From Eulemur rufifrons (Eukaryota; Chordata; Mammalia; Primates; Lemuridae): a stretch of DNA of 64,000 nucleotides. The stretch lies in the NCBI RefSeq assembly GCF_041146395.1, contig NC_091006.1, positions 3,230,001 through 3,294,000 of the forward strand, written 5' to 3'. The first letter of the stretch is position 1; each line of letters begins with the position of its first letter. Positions 25,228-35,756 of the stretch are shown piece after piece. A program made the translations under genes and the position numbers. A model generated the notes under the pieces. That model had not been told where the DNA came from and made no database searches. It worked only from the letters and a program-made list of their open reading frames with translations.

Positions 25228-25258
25228 CCCCCATAATAATAAGATGAAATAAAAAAAA
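25228..25258 (+). mobile_element. L1-mediated micro-insertion with poly(A) and target-site duplication
   Basis: A 31-bp segment (CCCCCATAATAATAAGATG, then an A-rich tail) is flanked by identical 14-bp repeats AAAAGATCGGGGCA (25214-25227 and 25259-25272). It has the structure of an extremely 5'-truncated retroposition event. The source could be an L1 3' end, since ATAATAATAA words are common there. Confidence 0.75.
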
Positions 25259-25669
25259 AAAAGATCGGGGCAATCTAGGTGTTTACTTGCAACAGACGAA
25301 TGCTTCTAGCGTAAAAACAAGACCTCGCACATCACCGGATGTCGTTTGGATTCGAGAACACGTGTGTTGGGGGGATGCTGTGGGCGGAGGCCTTGGGCGG
25401 ACAAGGGCTCCAGGTTGTCCCCTGGGCGTGGACTGTTCTCAGTGCTGCCGGTGCCTCGGGGACGGTGCCTGGGGACTGTGTGGAAGGAAGGTCGGTGGGA
25501 GACCACAGAGAAGGTCTGACCACGGGGTGGCTTTCTGGAGTGTCCCCACCACCCACCCACACCTAGAGCCCCATCTAGTGGGGAGCCCTGTGGATTTGAC
25601 TTGCCTGGGATGTGGGGGCAGGTGAGCCCCTCTGGGGAAACAGAGGCCCACAGGGTACTTCTCGGGGAA

Positions 25670-25830
25670 CCCTGTCCAGAGCTGCCTTTGATCCTGGGTG
25701 GACGCCCCCGGCTCAGGAGGTGTCTGGGCACTGCTGTGTTCCTGCGCACTGTTTGTAGATAATTTAACCTATAGCCGTAATGTTAAATATCAACCTAATG
25801 TTCTAACTTTAAAATAAGGAAGGTCCTGGG
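25670..25830 (+). repeat. Local direct duplication, copy 1
   Basis: It shares with 26500-26675 the ordered blocks GAGCTGCCTTTGATC, TCTGGGCACTGC, then GATAATTTAACCTATAGCC, then CCTAACTTTAA or TCTAACTTTAA followed by ATAAGGAAG. Copies are about 0.83 kb apart and diverged by substitutions and indels. They could be a segmental duplication or two copies of one old unnamed repeat. Confidence 0.75.
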
Positions 25831-26499
25831 TGTTTGCAGAAGGGCCAGAGGGGGTGCAGTCTCAGCGTCAGAAGAGGGCCCCACCCCGCCCAGCCACCTC
25901 CCTGCAGACTGTGCCTCTGAGCACAAAGCTCCAGCAGCTCTGGGTGGACTGAGCCCTCCACCTGGGGAGGGTCTGAAGCCGGTCCCCCTTCCCGTGCTCA
26001 CGTGAGTCACGGGGGGGCCCACCCAACGCGGTGGCCAAGGGCCCTGGGGACCAGCTCCTGTTGGCCACTTTCCCGAGGAAGATGGCGTGTGGTCTCAGGC
26101 CAGGTCACAGGGAGGGAGACACGTGAGGTGCGAGTTGTCGAGGTTGGCCAGCCAGCTCCCTCTGCCAATGGGTGGGGACTCTGGGCCACATGGCCAAGGC
26201 TGGGTCCTGCCGGGATCGGGGTGTGGGCTTGGCCAGGCCACAGGATGGGGTCTGGGCGTGGTCTGAGGGAGAGGGAAGGGGGGCCGGCACTGTGTTACCT
26301 CCCCGTTTCAAAGAGGGAATAGCAGGCCCCAGGCCACTCGGGTGACAAGTTGGGGAGCTGGGGTAGCCAGCCCTGAACCTGTAACCCGGGGCAGGCATGG
26401 GCTGCATCCCGGCCCGGTCCGTTGGATGGGCAGAGCCCCAGGCCTGCCAGTGGCCAGGCGTGGCCAGCCTCGTGGGGCCTCGTGGGGCCTGGTGGCTTC

Positions 26500-26675
26500 T
26501 TCTCAGAGCTGCCTTTGATCTTGAGGGGCTCCCCCTCCCTAGGTCCACGGGGATCTGGGCACTGCCATGTTCCCATATATTATTCATAGATAATTTAACC
26601 TATAGCCATATTTTTAATATCATAATTTAAAACAATCCATCTTATGTCCTAACTTTAAGATAAGGAAGAAATGAA
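26500..26675 (+). repeat. Local direct duplication, copy 2
   Basis: The partner of 25670-25830 (see there for the matching words). This copy has about 15 extra bases in the A/T-rich part (TAATTTAAAACAATCCATC). Confidence 0.75.
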
Positions 26676-27014
26676 AGGAGTTTATCATTTCATTATACGT
26701 ATTCGATTTAGAAGATGCTTGGGCATGACTCACGGAGGACTCAGTGGCTGGTTCCCCGAACTGTGGGGGCTGTGACGCGGCTGTCACAGACAGGAGGAGT
26801 GCATCCCCCAGGCTCGGGGACCCGCTGGAGCCGCTGTGCCCTTCCAGGGTGTGTGTCTCCAAAACTGCAAGTTGTTGGTAGATTTCCAAACAAAACAAGG
26901 CTGCATGTCCCCTTGGTCTTCCTGCCTTGCACCCCTAGGAAATTCTGTCTTTGGAGACCACGTGTGACAGGAGCAGGCTTCGGACTCTGACCGTTGCCAG
27001 CGGGGCTGTCACTG

Positions 27015-27192
27015 ACGCCAGGGTTTCTCACCCGCGGCACTGTTGACACGGGCTGAGTTGTGCATTGAGGGGCCCCGGCCTCTACCCGCCAAATGCCAAT
27101 AGCGCCCCCCCCACCAAGGTCGTGACAATCAGAAGTGACAGCCAAAAGTCCCCTGAGGGGCAAATGGCCTCTAGTTGGGAACCCCTGGCCTA
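27015..27192. repeat. Ancient DNA-transposon-like repeat (hAT-type, family unassigned)
   Basis: AGGGTTTCTCACCCGCGGCA, CCGGCCTCTACCCGCCAAAT, GTCGTGACAATCAGAAGTGA and CTAGTTGGGAACCCCTGG follow, in order, a common mammalian repeat ending in CAGTGGTTCTC-type inverted termini. A second copy, in opposite orientation, is at 45440-45935. Confidence 0.6.
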
Positions 27193-30169
27193 GGCGAGTA
27201 CCTGGTGGAAAATTCAACAAGACAACCTGCTGCTGGGCAGGCTGCCCCTCCCCTCCCAGACCCCCCTGCCAACTCAGTGCCGACAGCACCCCAAGACCAC
27301 AAGCACCCACACTTCCCTCACGCTTCTAAACCAGCCCACGGGAGAAGCACACCGCAGTCAGAGCCTCTGGCCCGATTCTGTAATCCTGGGGGTGGGGAGG
27401 GGGCAGCGGCACCAAGACGCCCGGCCCCTCCCGGCCACACACTGTGAGACCCACTGTCTCATTTCTCCCTCGGCCCGGTCACTTTGCAACAGCTGCTTCC
27501 TCACGGGCCCCGTGGGAACTTGTGACATCTGTGCCATGGCTGCCATTGCCCCGTATGCCTGGCCTTTCTGCCTCCCCCTTTCCAGCTGCTTGGAGTGTGG
27601 ACTTTCCTTAGGGCCTTCTCTGCAGCTACCCTGGAAATCCAGAGGAGTCCTTGGTCTGGCCTCCTCCTCCAGGGAGCCCTCCGGAGCTGCCCTCTCCTCT
27701 GCACAGCTGCTTCAGCCCCGGGGGCAGCATACTCATTATGTGTTTCTCATCGGCCCCCACTGTCCCCCAGCCCCCTGGCCATACTGACCCTTAACCCAAC
27801 CAGGGTCTTTCCTCTTTGCAGCGTCCCAGTCCTGGCCCCTGAAAGGCACCATAAATGTGGGTGGCAAAGTTGAGGCTGTGACTCAGTTCAGTCTTCATTC
27901 ATGGAGGCCTCCCATGCCCCTCCCCCAAATAAGTGGGTGTGGGCTCAGAGATAAACCCGCTGGAGCAGCGGGGTGGGGGTGGACAGGGTCACAGTGCTGC
28001 AGGGGACCCACCTGTGAGCAACCTGACATCTCATCCCCCTGCCCAAAGCGCCTGCCCCTTCTCCCACAGGAGTGGGGGGGACGTAGGAATGTCTCCATCT
28101 GACAGTGCCACTGGGGAAGAGCTGCTCCCATCCAGATGGGCCGTGGGCTGAGGGAGAGCCTGGGGGTGGCCGGGGTGCCCTGATTCCCATTTGTGGGACC
28201 GGTTTCAGGGGCTAGGCTTCCGGGCCAGCTCCCTGGCACATGCAGCTTGTGGAGCCTGAGCCTGCAGCTCCTGAGGTGTGTCCCTGGGGCCCTGAGCACT
28301 GGGCGGGGGCAGCAGCGGTGGACACCCTGGGGTGTCCACTCACTCTTCGTCTACCCCTAGGCCCCCATCGCTGGCCAAGGTTCATGCCAAGCAGGCAGGC
28401 GAGGGCCAAGGCTGCAGCACCACCCACCTGGCCATTCCTCAGCCCACTTGGCCCCTGGCCCAACCTTGGCAGAAGCCCCAGCCTGCCCTGTCCTGCTTTG
28501 CCCTGCCCTGTGGGTGCCCGGCTTCTGGAACACCTCCTCTTCATGACGTGGGGACTAGGGGTCAGCAGGGGGCTGTGGGGAGGGGTGCCTGGTGGATGAG
28601 GCCACCTCCAAGCTGGCAGGGCCGGGTGCACAGTGGGGAGGGACGCCTGGGTCCTGGGAGGGCACAGGAGATGAAGACCCTCGTACACTCCAGGGTTCAC
28701 CCCAAGCCTGGGAAACAAAGTACCCAACGTCTTCTGTCTCTGTCAGTTCCCGCTGGGCCTCAGTGTCTCCAAATGGGAAATGGGGCAAGTCACCTTCATC
28801 CTCCTCTCCTGGTGGCCACTGACAGAAATCAGCTCTTTCAGGCCAGCTGGGTCCAGGGTCTCAGGCCCCCGGCACCGCCCTGTGCTGCTGGTCACATGTG
28901 CCCCGTGCCTCAGCTGGCAGGCCATGGCACCCCCGCCTGCTGGCCTCTCCCCCAGTCCCTCAGGCTTCCGTCAGTGACGCAGGCAGTGGCCCTGGCCCAG
29001 AGGAGGCTGCTCTTGGCCAGTGTGGACATCCTGGCTCCTGGGCCCCTCCCATGCCTGGGTCCCCACACAGGCCTTGCCTGGGACTGGTTACTCCTGGGCG
29101 TCTGGTCAGGGTGGTGACTTCCTTCCCACCCGGTTCTTGCCGGTTCTTGGGGTCCTCTGCCCACCGGGTTTGTTTTCGCCAGCAGCAGCGGTGAGGCCTG
29201 GCCGGGAGGACGTGGGCAGAAGGGCCCAGGGGGCAGTGTGACCTCCGCCGTGGGCCTCCCTCCCCGGGGGGACTGGCTGGTCACGGGCTGCTCCCCGGGG
29301 GGTGCAGCTGGCCTGCAGGGCCCGAGGACACCCCCACCCCGCCGTGCCCCACGTGGCTCCGTCACCGTGTGTGGGAGGGACGAGCCGGGACAGAGGGTAT
29401 GAGAGTGACAGTGCGGGTGCGGCCCCGGAGAGCCCGCGTTGGAGGGCGGCCGTGAGAACGAGTCTGTGGGCGGAGACGGAGGCCAGGGGCTGCCCTCGCT
29501 TTCTGGGACCTGCAGGGAGAGGTTTGGGGAACAGCAGGGTGGGGGGGACGGGCAGACCGTGCAACAGGAAGTCCTGACCACTAGGTGTCAGCAGGAGCCC
29601 GTGGGACGGAAGAAGGGCTCTCAGGCGGGGCGGCAGAGCCCCTGCTCCCAGGCGTGCCCACCCCCGCGGGCGGGGTGCTGCCTGCGCCAAGGCGTCTGAG
29701 AGTCCCCGAGCAGCGGTGAGCCGGTGAGCTGGCATTGCCTCGGCCCCCTCCCGCCCACGCAGACCCAGGCCCAGGACGGGGTGGGGAAGCTGCACCCCTC
29801 CCAGCCCACCCGTCCCCTCCCCTGCCCGGGCGAGCACCTTGGCCCTGCGCCTCCTGTGCCTGCTGCCTCGGATGTGGGCGGGCAGGGTCCCCACTCGCAC
29901 CCCATCCTCCCCTAGGGCCAGCTCGGCAGGTGGGCTCCCGGAGCCCCGCCCAGGCCACCGTGCGCCTTCTCCTCCTGCCCTGCGTTCACGCATCCTGCGC
30001 TCGGCAGGCCCCTCCTGTGCACTGGGCGGCCCTGCCCCACAGAGCTCTCGTGCCGCAGAATGCCAGTCACCAGATAAATAAGCCAGAGATCTGTGGTGGA
30101 GACAGTGTCACCCGAAAATAATCACGGAGGAACTGGGAGCTGCTTTGGTGGTGGCGGGCGGGGAGTGGG

Positions 30170-30390
30170 TCTCCAGGGAGGGCCTTGTGAGCAGGTGAAG
30201 AAGAGGAACAGTCAGGTGAATACCTGAGGGAAGAGCATTCAGGGCAGCTGGAACAGTACGTGCAAAGGCCCTGAGGCAGGAACAGACCAAACCCGTTGGT
30301 AGAACGCCAAGGCCTGTGTGGACGTGGTGCGCTGGGAGGTTGGAGGTGGGAGGAGACAGAGGGCCTTGGGCCACGCTGCCTTCTTCTTCC
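30170..30390. repeat. L2-like fragment
   Basis: GAGGGAAGAGCATTCAGGGC, then GTGCAAAGGCCCTGAGGCAG, matches a frequent ancient-repeat motif. The family is probably L2 but not certain. Confidence 0.5.
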
Positions 30391-30769
30391 CAGGTCCTCG
30401 GGGGCCATTCCCTCCACAGGGCGGTGGAGCCTTCTGGCTAGCATGTGACTAAAGGTCCTGTCCTCCCTGGGGCTGGTTGTGGCAATGAGATGTCACAGCT
30501 CAGGGGGTCAAACAGGACCCCATCCTCACATCCCTGTAGGCTGAGGTGCAGATAAAAGCCCACAGGGGGCCCTTCCCCCACCATCCAAGGGCTCCCCGAG
30601 GCAGGGCAGGGCTGGGCTGTCTCAGCTCCCCGGCTCCTAGATAGGGTCTCTTGGTGGGGGGGGAGGGCAAGTTTGGCTGGGGTAGGCTAGAGGGACAGGT
30701 GGCAGAGTTCCTGTCCCTGAGTCCCTCCACTGCTCACCACACTGTAGCCCTCCAGAGTAAAGCCAAGAC

Positions 30770-31245
30770 CTCACCATAGCAATGACCTTACACGCAGCCC
30801 CCGTGACCTTGCTCACCTCACCAGCCGCTCTAACTGCCACCACTTGGCACTGGCCACATTCTTCTTAAGTAGGGACACTCCTGCCCCAGGGCCTTTGCAC
30901 TCGCTGTTCTCTGTGCCTAGAGTGCTCTTCCCCCAGACATCCTCACGGTTCATCCCACCCCTGCAGGACTCTGCTCACACGTCCCCCTCTCAGGAAGCTT
31001 CCTCTGACCATTCCGTTGAACCCGCATCCCCCACCTCGGCACTTTCTGTCCTTTTTGTCCGCTTTTCCCCTGATCACCATTTGACATTCTAGACCTGACA
31101 CTTATTTTTCTTGCCCATCCCTGCCCACTGCCCACACCAGTCTGCAAGCTGAGCGGTCTGATTAGTTGACTGGGGCTCCACGCCACCCAGCACTGTGCCA
31201 GCGCATGGCAGCAAGTACTTGACTGAATGGATGGGACAGTGGGGA
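30770..31245 (+). repeat. L2 LINE remnant, 3' end
   Basis: TTGCTCACCTCACCAGCCGC, CCAGGGCCTTTGCACTCGCT, CAGGAAGCTTCCTCTGACCA, then CAGTCTGCAAGCTGAGCGGT and AGTACTTGACTGAATGG reproduce the L2 3' order over almost 0.5 kb. This is the clearest L2 in the window. Confidence 0.75.
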
Positions 31246-31879
31246 CAAGGCTCCCCAGCCTTCTGACCTTGTCTGGTCACAGTAGGACCGGAGTCGGGGC
31301 CTCAACATCCATCTCCCGCAGAGCCAAAGGCCCGGGCAAGCTGCTGTCTGCCCCCAGAGGTCCAGGCTTTGTCATGCTCTGCGTGGTGTGCCGTGGCTCC
31401 CGCTATGCCAGGCGTGGGGGGTGGCCCCGTGGGGAGCTTCCTAGGGCCAGTCTAAGCTGGAAGTAGGGGGCCAGGCCGGGGCCAGGGTAGCAGAGCCACT
31501 GACCACACACACACATTTCGTCTGCTTTTATGGCCTCAGGTAAACACTGCAAGCGTGAAGTGCAGGTGCGGTGGCGTGCAGGCATGGTGGCATGCCACAC
31601 GTGTTACACGGAGGAAGTGGGGACACACAGGAGGATGCAGGAACACATGTGGCAGGGAGGAGGTGGTGCCCTGGGAAGGACAGGCCTTCACTGACCTGCC
31701 CCTCTGGAGGGAGGCGCCAGCGGGCTGCTGGGCGGAGGTGCCCTGTTGCCAGGCGGAGCCTCCCTGGGGCCTCACACGCACACTCGTGCCCGGTCACTAG
31801 CGGGCGTGGAGTTGGCCCCGGGCTGGCCTCGGCGGGCCCCCAGCGCTGCCCAGCTCTAAGGTGGACACTGCCTTTTATC

Positions 31880-32260
31880 ATTGCCTCTTCTGGGTTCCAA
31901 AAAGTATTTAAATGAGAACTCCACTGCCTTTGGCATCTCCAGTTCCCCGAAAGCAGTTTTGTTTGCCTTTCGGAGAAGGTGGGGTCACTACTGCACTAAA
32001 GCCCAATGAACCATTCAACAAAAAGGCCTCACTGAGATTCCCGTAGAGCTGAAAGGTCAAAATCTAGCCTAGAGATCTAAAAATATTTTTAGAGAAATGT
32101 CTTAAAAATGCCCAGTATGTAAAATTAATGCTTTTGTTTGAGGAGGGAGGTGGGAACTGGGAGCCTTAACTTTTGAGAGCCTTTGAAGGGACTGTAGGGG
32201 CCTCAGGGATTCCCTGGAGTCCAGTTTGGAAAGCACAGAACCAACGCAAGCTATTGCTCC
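31880..32260. promoter_or_regulatory. Non-repetitive AT-rich island with palindromic MEF2-type site
   Basis: About 380 bp of A/T-rich, apparently unique sequence stands inside GC-rich flanks. It contains the perfect 16-bp palindrome CTAAAAATATTTTTAG at 32077-32092, two overlapping MEF2 consensus words. The contrast in composition suggests a conserved noncoding element; this is inference. Confidence 0.35.
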
Positions 32261-32694
32261 CGTAGGGAGGAACCTCATTCCAGAAGCCCTCTTTTCATGA
32301 CAGTGGCTCGTAGAGCCAGTCTGCAGTACCCGATGTCCCCAGTGGGGGTCCCTGCTAGTAGCCAGCCCCAGCCAGTCCCTGGTGGAATGAAGGAGAGTCC
32401 AGACCAGAGTGGGCCCATATGCCTTTGCTCCCTGCCAGTGACCCGAGCCTGGGTCTGCTTGGAGCCAGGGCTGCCACGTGGCCTCCCAGTGGACGGAGCT
32501 GCCCTCTGGCCATGCCGCCAGCTGGCTAAGGCCGTCCGGCAGCCTTCGACTTCAGGGCAGCTGCCAGGGAGGGGCCGCAGGGACTGGAGGGGGTTTCTGG
32601 CTAAGTCCGGGCCAAGCCATTCCAAGGGACAGCCGCAATGTCTCTCCAGTTAGCGCCTGGCAGGGTGCCAGCCCCGCCTCAGACCTGGGACCAA

Positions 32695-32965
32695 ACACAT
32701 GCAAGTACATGCAAACACACACACACACACACACACACACGCCCCACATGTGCACACAAATACACACATGCACACACACGAATGCACACAAACATGCTCA
32801 CACGTGTACTCAATGCACGTGAACACAAGCACGCATACACAAATAACGTGCACACACAAATACATGCACTAGCAAGCGCATGAATGTACACACATGCAAA
32901 TGCACATGCACATGTATGCAAACATACATGTGTGCACACACTCACACATACACACTCCCCGCTCT
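32695..32965 (+). repeat. Degenerate CA-rich simple repeat
   Basis: A pure (CA) run at about 32715-32740 grades into CA dinucleotides interrupted by TG, AT and GC (ACATGCACAC, AAATACACAC) for roughly 270 bp. Confidence 0.9.
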
Positions 32966-35755
32966 CTCTCCCCCCAGGAAGGCTGGAGGATGGGTGGAGA
33001 AACGCCTTTGGGTGGGTGCAGTCTGTTTGGGGTGAGTTCAGCTGGGGGAGGGGGTCTCTTCCCCACCCTCCCCGGTCATGGCAGCTTCTCCCCTCTGGGC
33101 CAGGCTTCTCTTCTGTCCTCACTGGTGGGTGCGTGGGGGCAGTAAGGGGCACCTGGAGTGTCCGAGCACCCCGGGAGCTGCTCTGGGCAGAGGCAGAGGA
33201 CAGGAGCCTTCCCTGGACTCACTCATGGCGTCTTTCTGGGGTGGTGGGAGCTGGCATTGTCCCTGCACCCCATAGCTGCAAGCTGGGCAGAGGGCGAGGT
33301 GGGGTACTATGGTCACCGTCAGGTGTTGGAAGGACCTGAGGTCGTCCCTGGAGCAGGTAAGACTGGGAGGGGCCTTTGAGGTTGGCTGCAGCTGTCACCT
33401 CCCCCAGGAAGCCAGCCCAGCCCCCAGCCTGCCGTCCTCTTGAAGACGCTCCGTCTGGCCTTGGTCCCTTCTTTTTGCAGGTTGGGGCTTCTGGAGCCCG
33501 GACCTCCTCAGTCATCTCAGACTTGGGAGAGCCTCGGAGGCACACGTGGAGCACATGGCCTCCTCGCCCTTGTCCCCTGGCCACACAGGCCCAGGCACAC
33601 AGGGGCAGCAGCCCAAGGGTGACACTGGACTCACTTGGGGTGTGGCAGGTGGGAGCCTGCTCCAGTGGGCTCTGCTGGGTCCAGCTTGCCGACCACCAGC
33701 CCATGCCCACAGTCCTTGGCAGGGGACAGAGTTCTGTCACCTCCCCCACTGAATCAATACCTCCAAGGCTGCTGTCAGCAAATCTTTGATCTCTGACCTG
33801 GCCACACAATGTGACCCCTGAACCTACCTATTGGTCTTTCCACCAATCCTTGTGTGGGGGGCAGGTGAGGGGCTGACCCCTGGCTCTGGTGCCAGCTGGG
33901 AGGGGAAGGACAGCAGGAGGCCATCGGTCCCCACGAGCCCAGCCCTTCCCTTCTCCCTGCACTCAGCAATGCGGCCGGACGCCCACCTAGTCAGCATCAC
34001 ACGAGCTGAGCAGGCGGGTGGCGGGCTGCTCGGGCAGACCCCTCCCTGGCAGGCTGCAAAGGAAGGATTTGGGAGGGCCCTGGGAGCTCTGGCCACCAGG
34101 GAAGAGACCCTGGGCCTCCCGTCTTCTCTCCAAGGCCCACAGAGGTGCCCACGTGCCCCGCAGTGAGTTGGGACCGAGCGGGACCAGCAGCCGTGCAGCC
34201 CTGGCCCGGGCAGGAGGAAGGGCTGCTCAGAAGCCCCGAGCATGCGCCCTGGGTCCTGCCCCTGGTGGCTCAGCTGGGAGGGTCACTGCTCTGGCCACCC
34301 CTGTCCTGCCCACCCATCCTTCCCCATCTGCAGGTTTAGCCCATTGTCCTGCTGAAATCCCAGGGGACCCTGGTGGTGGTGCTGGGAGCCCCGTCTTCTG
34401 AACCACCCTGGGAGCATTTGGGGAGTGCTGGGATCCCTGGTGGACATGGCTGACCCGGGACCGCGCCTGCTGAGGGTCTGGCCAGGACAACGGGACCTGC
34501 CCCTGTGGTGTGCAGGTCTGCTCTTCATGTGACCCTTACCTGGCCACCTTGCTTTGCTCTTCTCCTAAGAGGAGACCCCTCTGCTCCCCCATGGGGTGTT
34601 CTGAGGGCCGCAGGGCCAGCAGCTCTCCCAGGGCCAGCTGGGTCTGTGGCAGGGGCGGGGCGGTGGCCCAGAGACTCCAGCCATGGGACACCTGCCCCTG
34701 CCAGGAGGAGGGAGACGGGGAGAGGAATACTGGGCAGGGGCCGCACACCGGCATGGGAGAGGCAGGTGAGGAGCGCTTGGAGCCGGAGGAACACTCTGGA
34801 AACTGAGGCTCAGAGAGGGAGGTAGGAAGGAGGTCTCATCTCTCTCCTGACTCCATCCACCTTGACCCCGTGTGTGCTGGCCCCAGGCGCAGTCCTGACC
34901 CACACAGGGACCCCTCGGGTCCTGCCTGTCTGCCTCCCTGCACCTTTCTCAGGAGCCAGGAGGGCCCCGCCCAGGCCAGGTGGGTGCGGGCTCAGGCCCC
35001 AGGTCAGCGGGTGGGGCGGGGCCCAGGAGACAATGCGTCCTTTGGAGCCCATGGCCCACACTGGCCTCGGCCATGCCCTGGCCACCCCTCTGCCCCCCGC
35101 AGTCCTCTGGGCTGTCTGGGAGCTTCGGTTTCTTCTCTACCTGGGACCTGGGCCAGTCAGGTGGGAAAAACTTGCCATGGGGGTCCTGGCTGAGAGGTGT
35201 GGGCAAAACCAGGGCTGGCACGTGCTGGCAGACCTCTCTTTGCCTGCCTTGGGCCAAGCCTTGCGCCCGGTGACGCCGCCCAGGCCTATGTGACACCCAT
35301 TCTGCTGACCAGGAAAAGGAGCCTCAGAGGGGAGGTGACTCACAGCTGACCCGGGAGCCGGAGCTGGACTTGGAGCCCAGGCTGCGAGGTCCAGGCCGCG
35401 CAGTGGGACTCCCGCTGCGAGAGCCAACGGGAAGGCGCCCAGCCGCGCGTGGGTCTGCGCCGGCCTCCTCCGCACCGGTGCCCAGGCCCTGCCCGCCCCG
35501 AGAGGGGAAGTGTGCCCCAGGCTGGCGGGGGCTGTTGGGCAACAGCCACAGGGAAGGAGGAGGCGAGGGGCAGAGAGCGCCGGAGCCCCGGTCCTGGGAT
35601 GGCCGGCCCTGCCCGCACCCGCCAGGGACCCCGCTCTTCCCACGCCCACCAGCCACACGGGGCTCCCGCTGCGCCCACGGAGCCCAGCTCAGCACCATGC
35701 ACCGTGGCACCCGCCCCAGCGGGGACTCCGGTGGGACCCGCGCTCTGATGCTGTA
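32966..35755. other. Intergenic GC-rich DNA, nothing recognised
   Basis: 2.8 kb between the CA tract and the large minisatellite. I see no repeat family, splice-bounded exon or RNA gene in it. Confidence 0.6.
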
Positions 35756-35756
35756 G

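Larger units (their letters stand above)
23880..30060. other. Intergenic stretch, mostly unique GC-rich DNA
   Basis: Apart from the MIR, micro-insertion, local duplication and DNA-transposon fossil listed separately, I see nothing recognisable in this 6.2 kb. Many long open frames run on both strands, but they reflect GC content and show no domain or splice structure. Confidence 0.7.
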
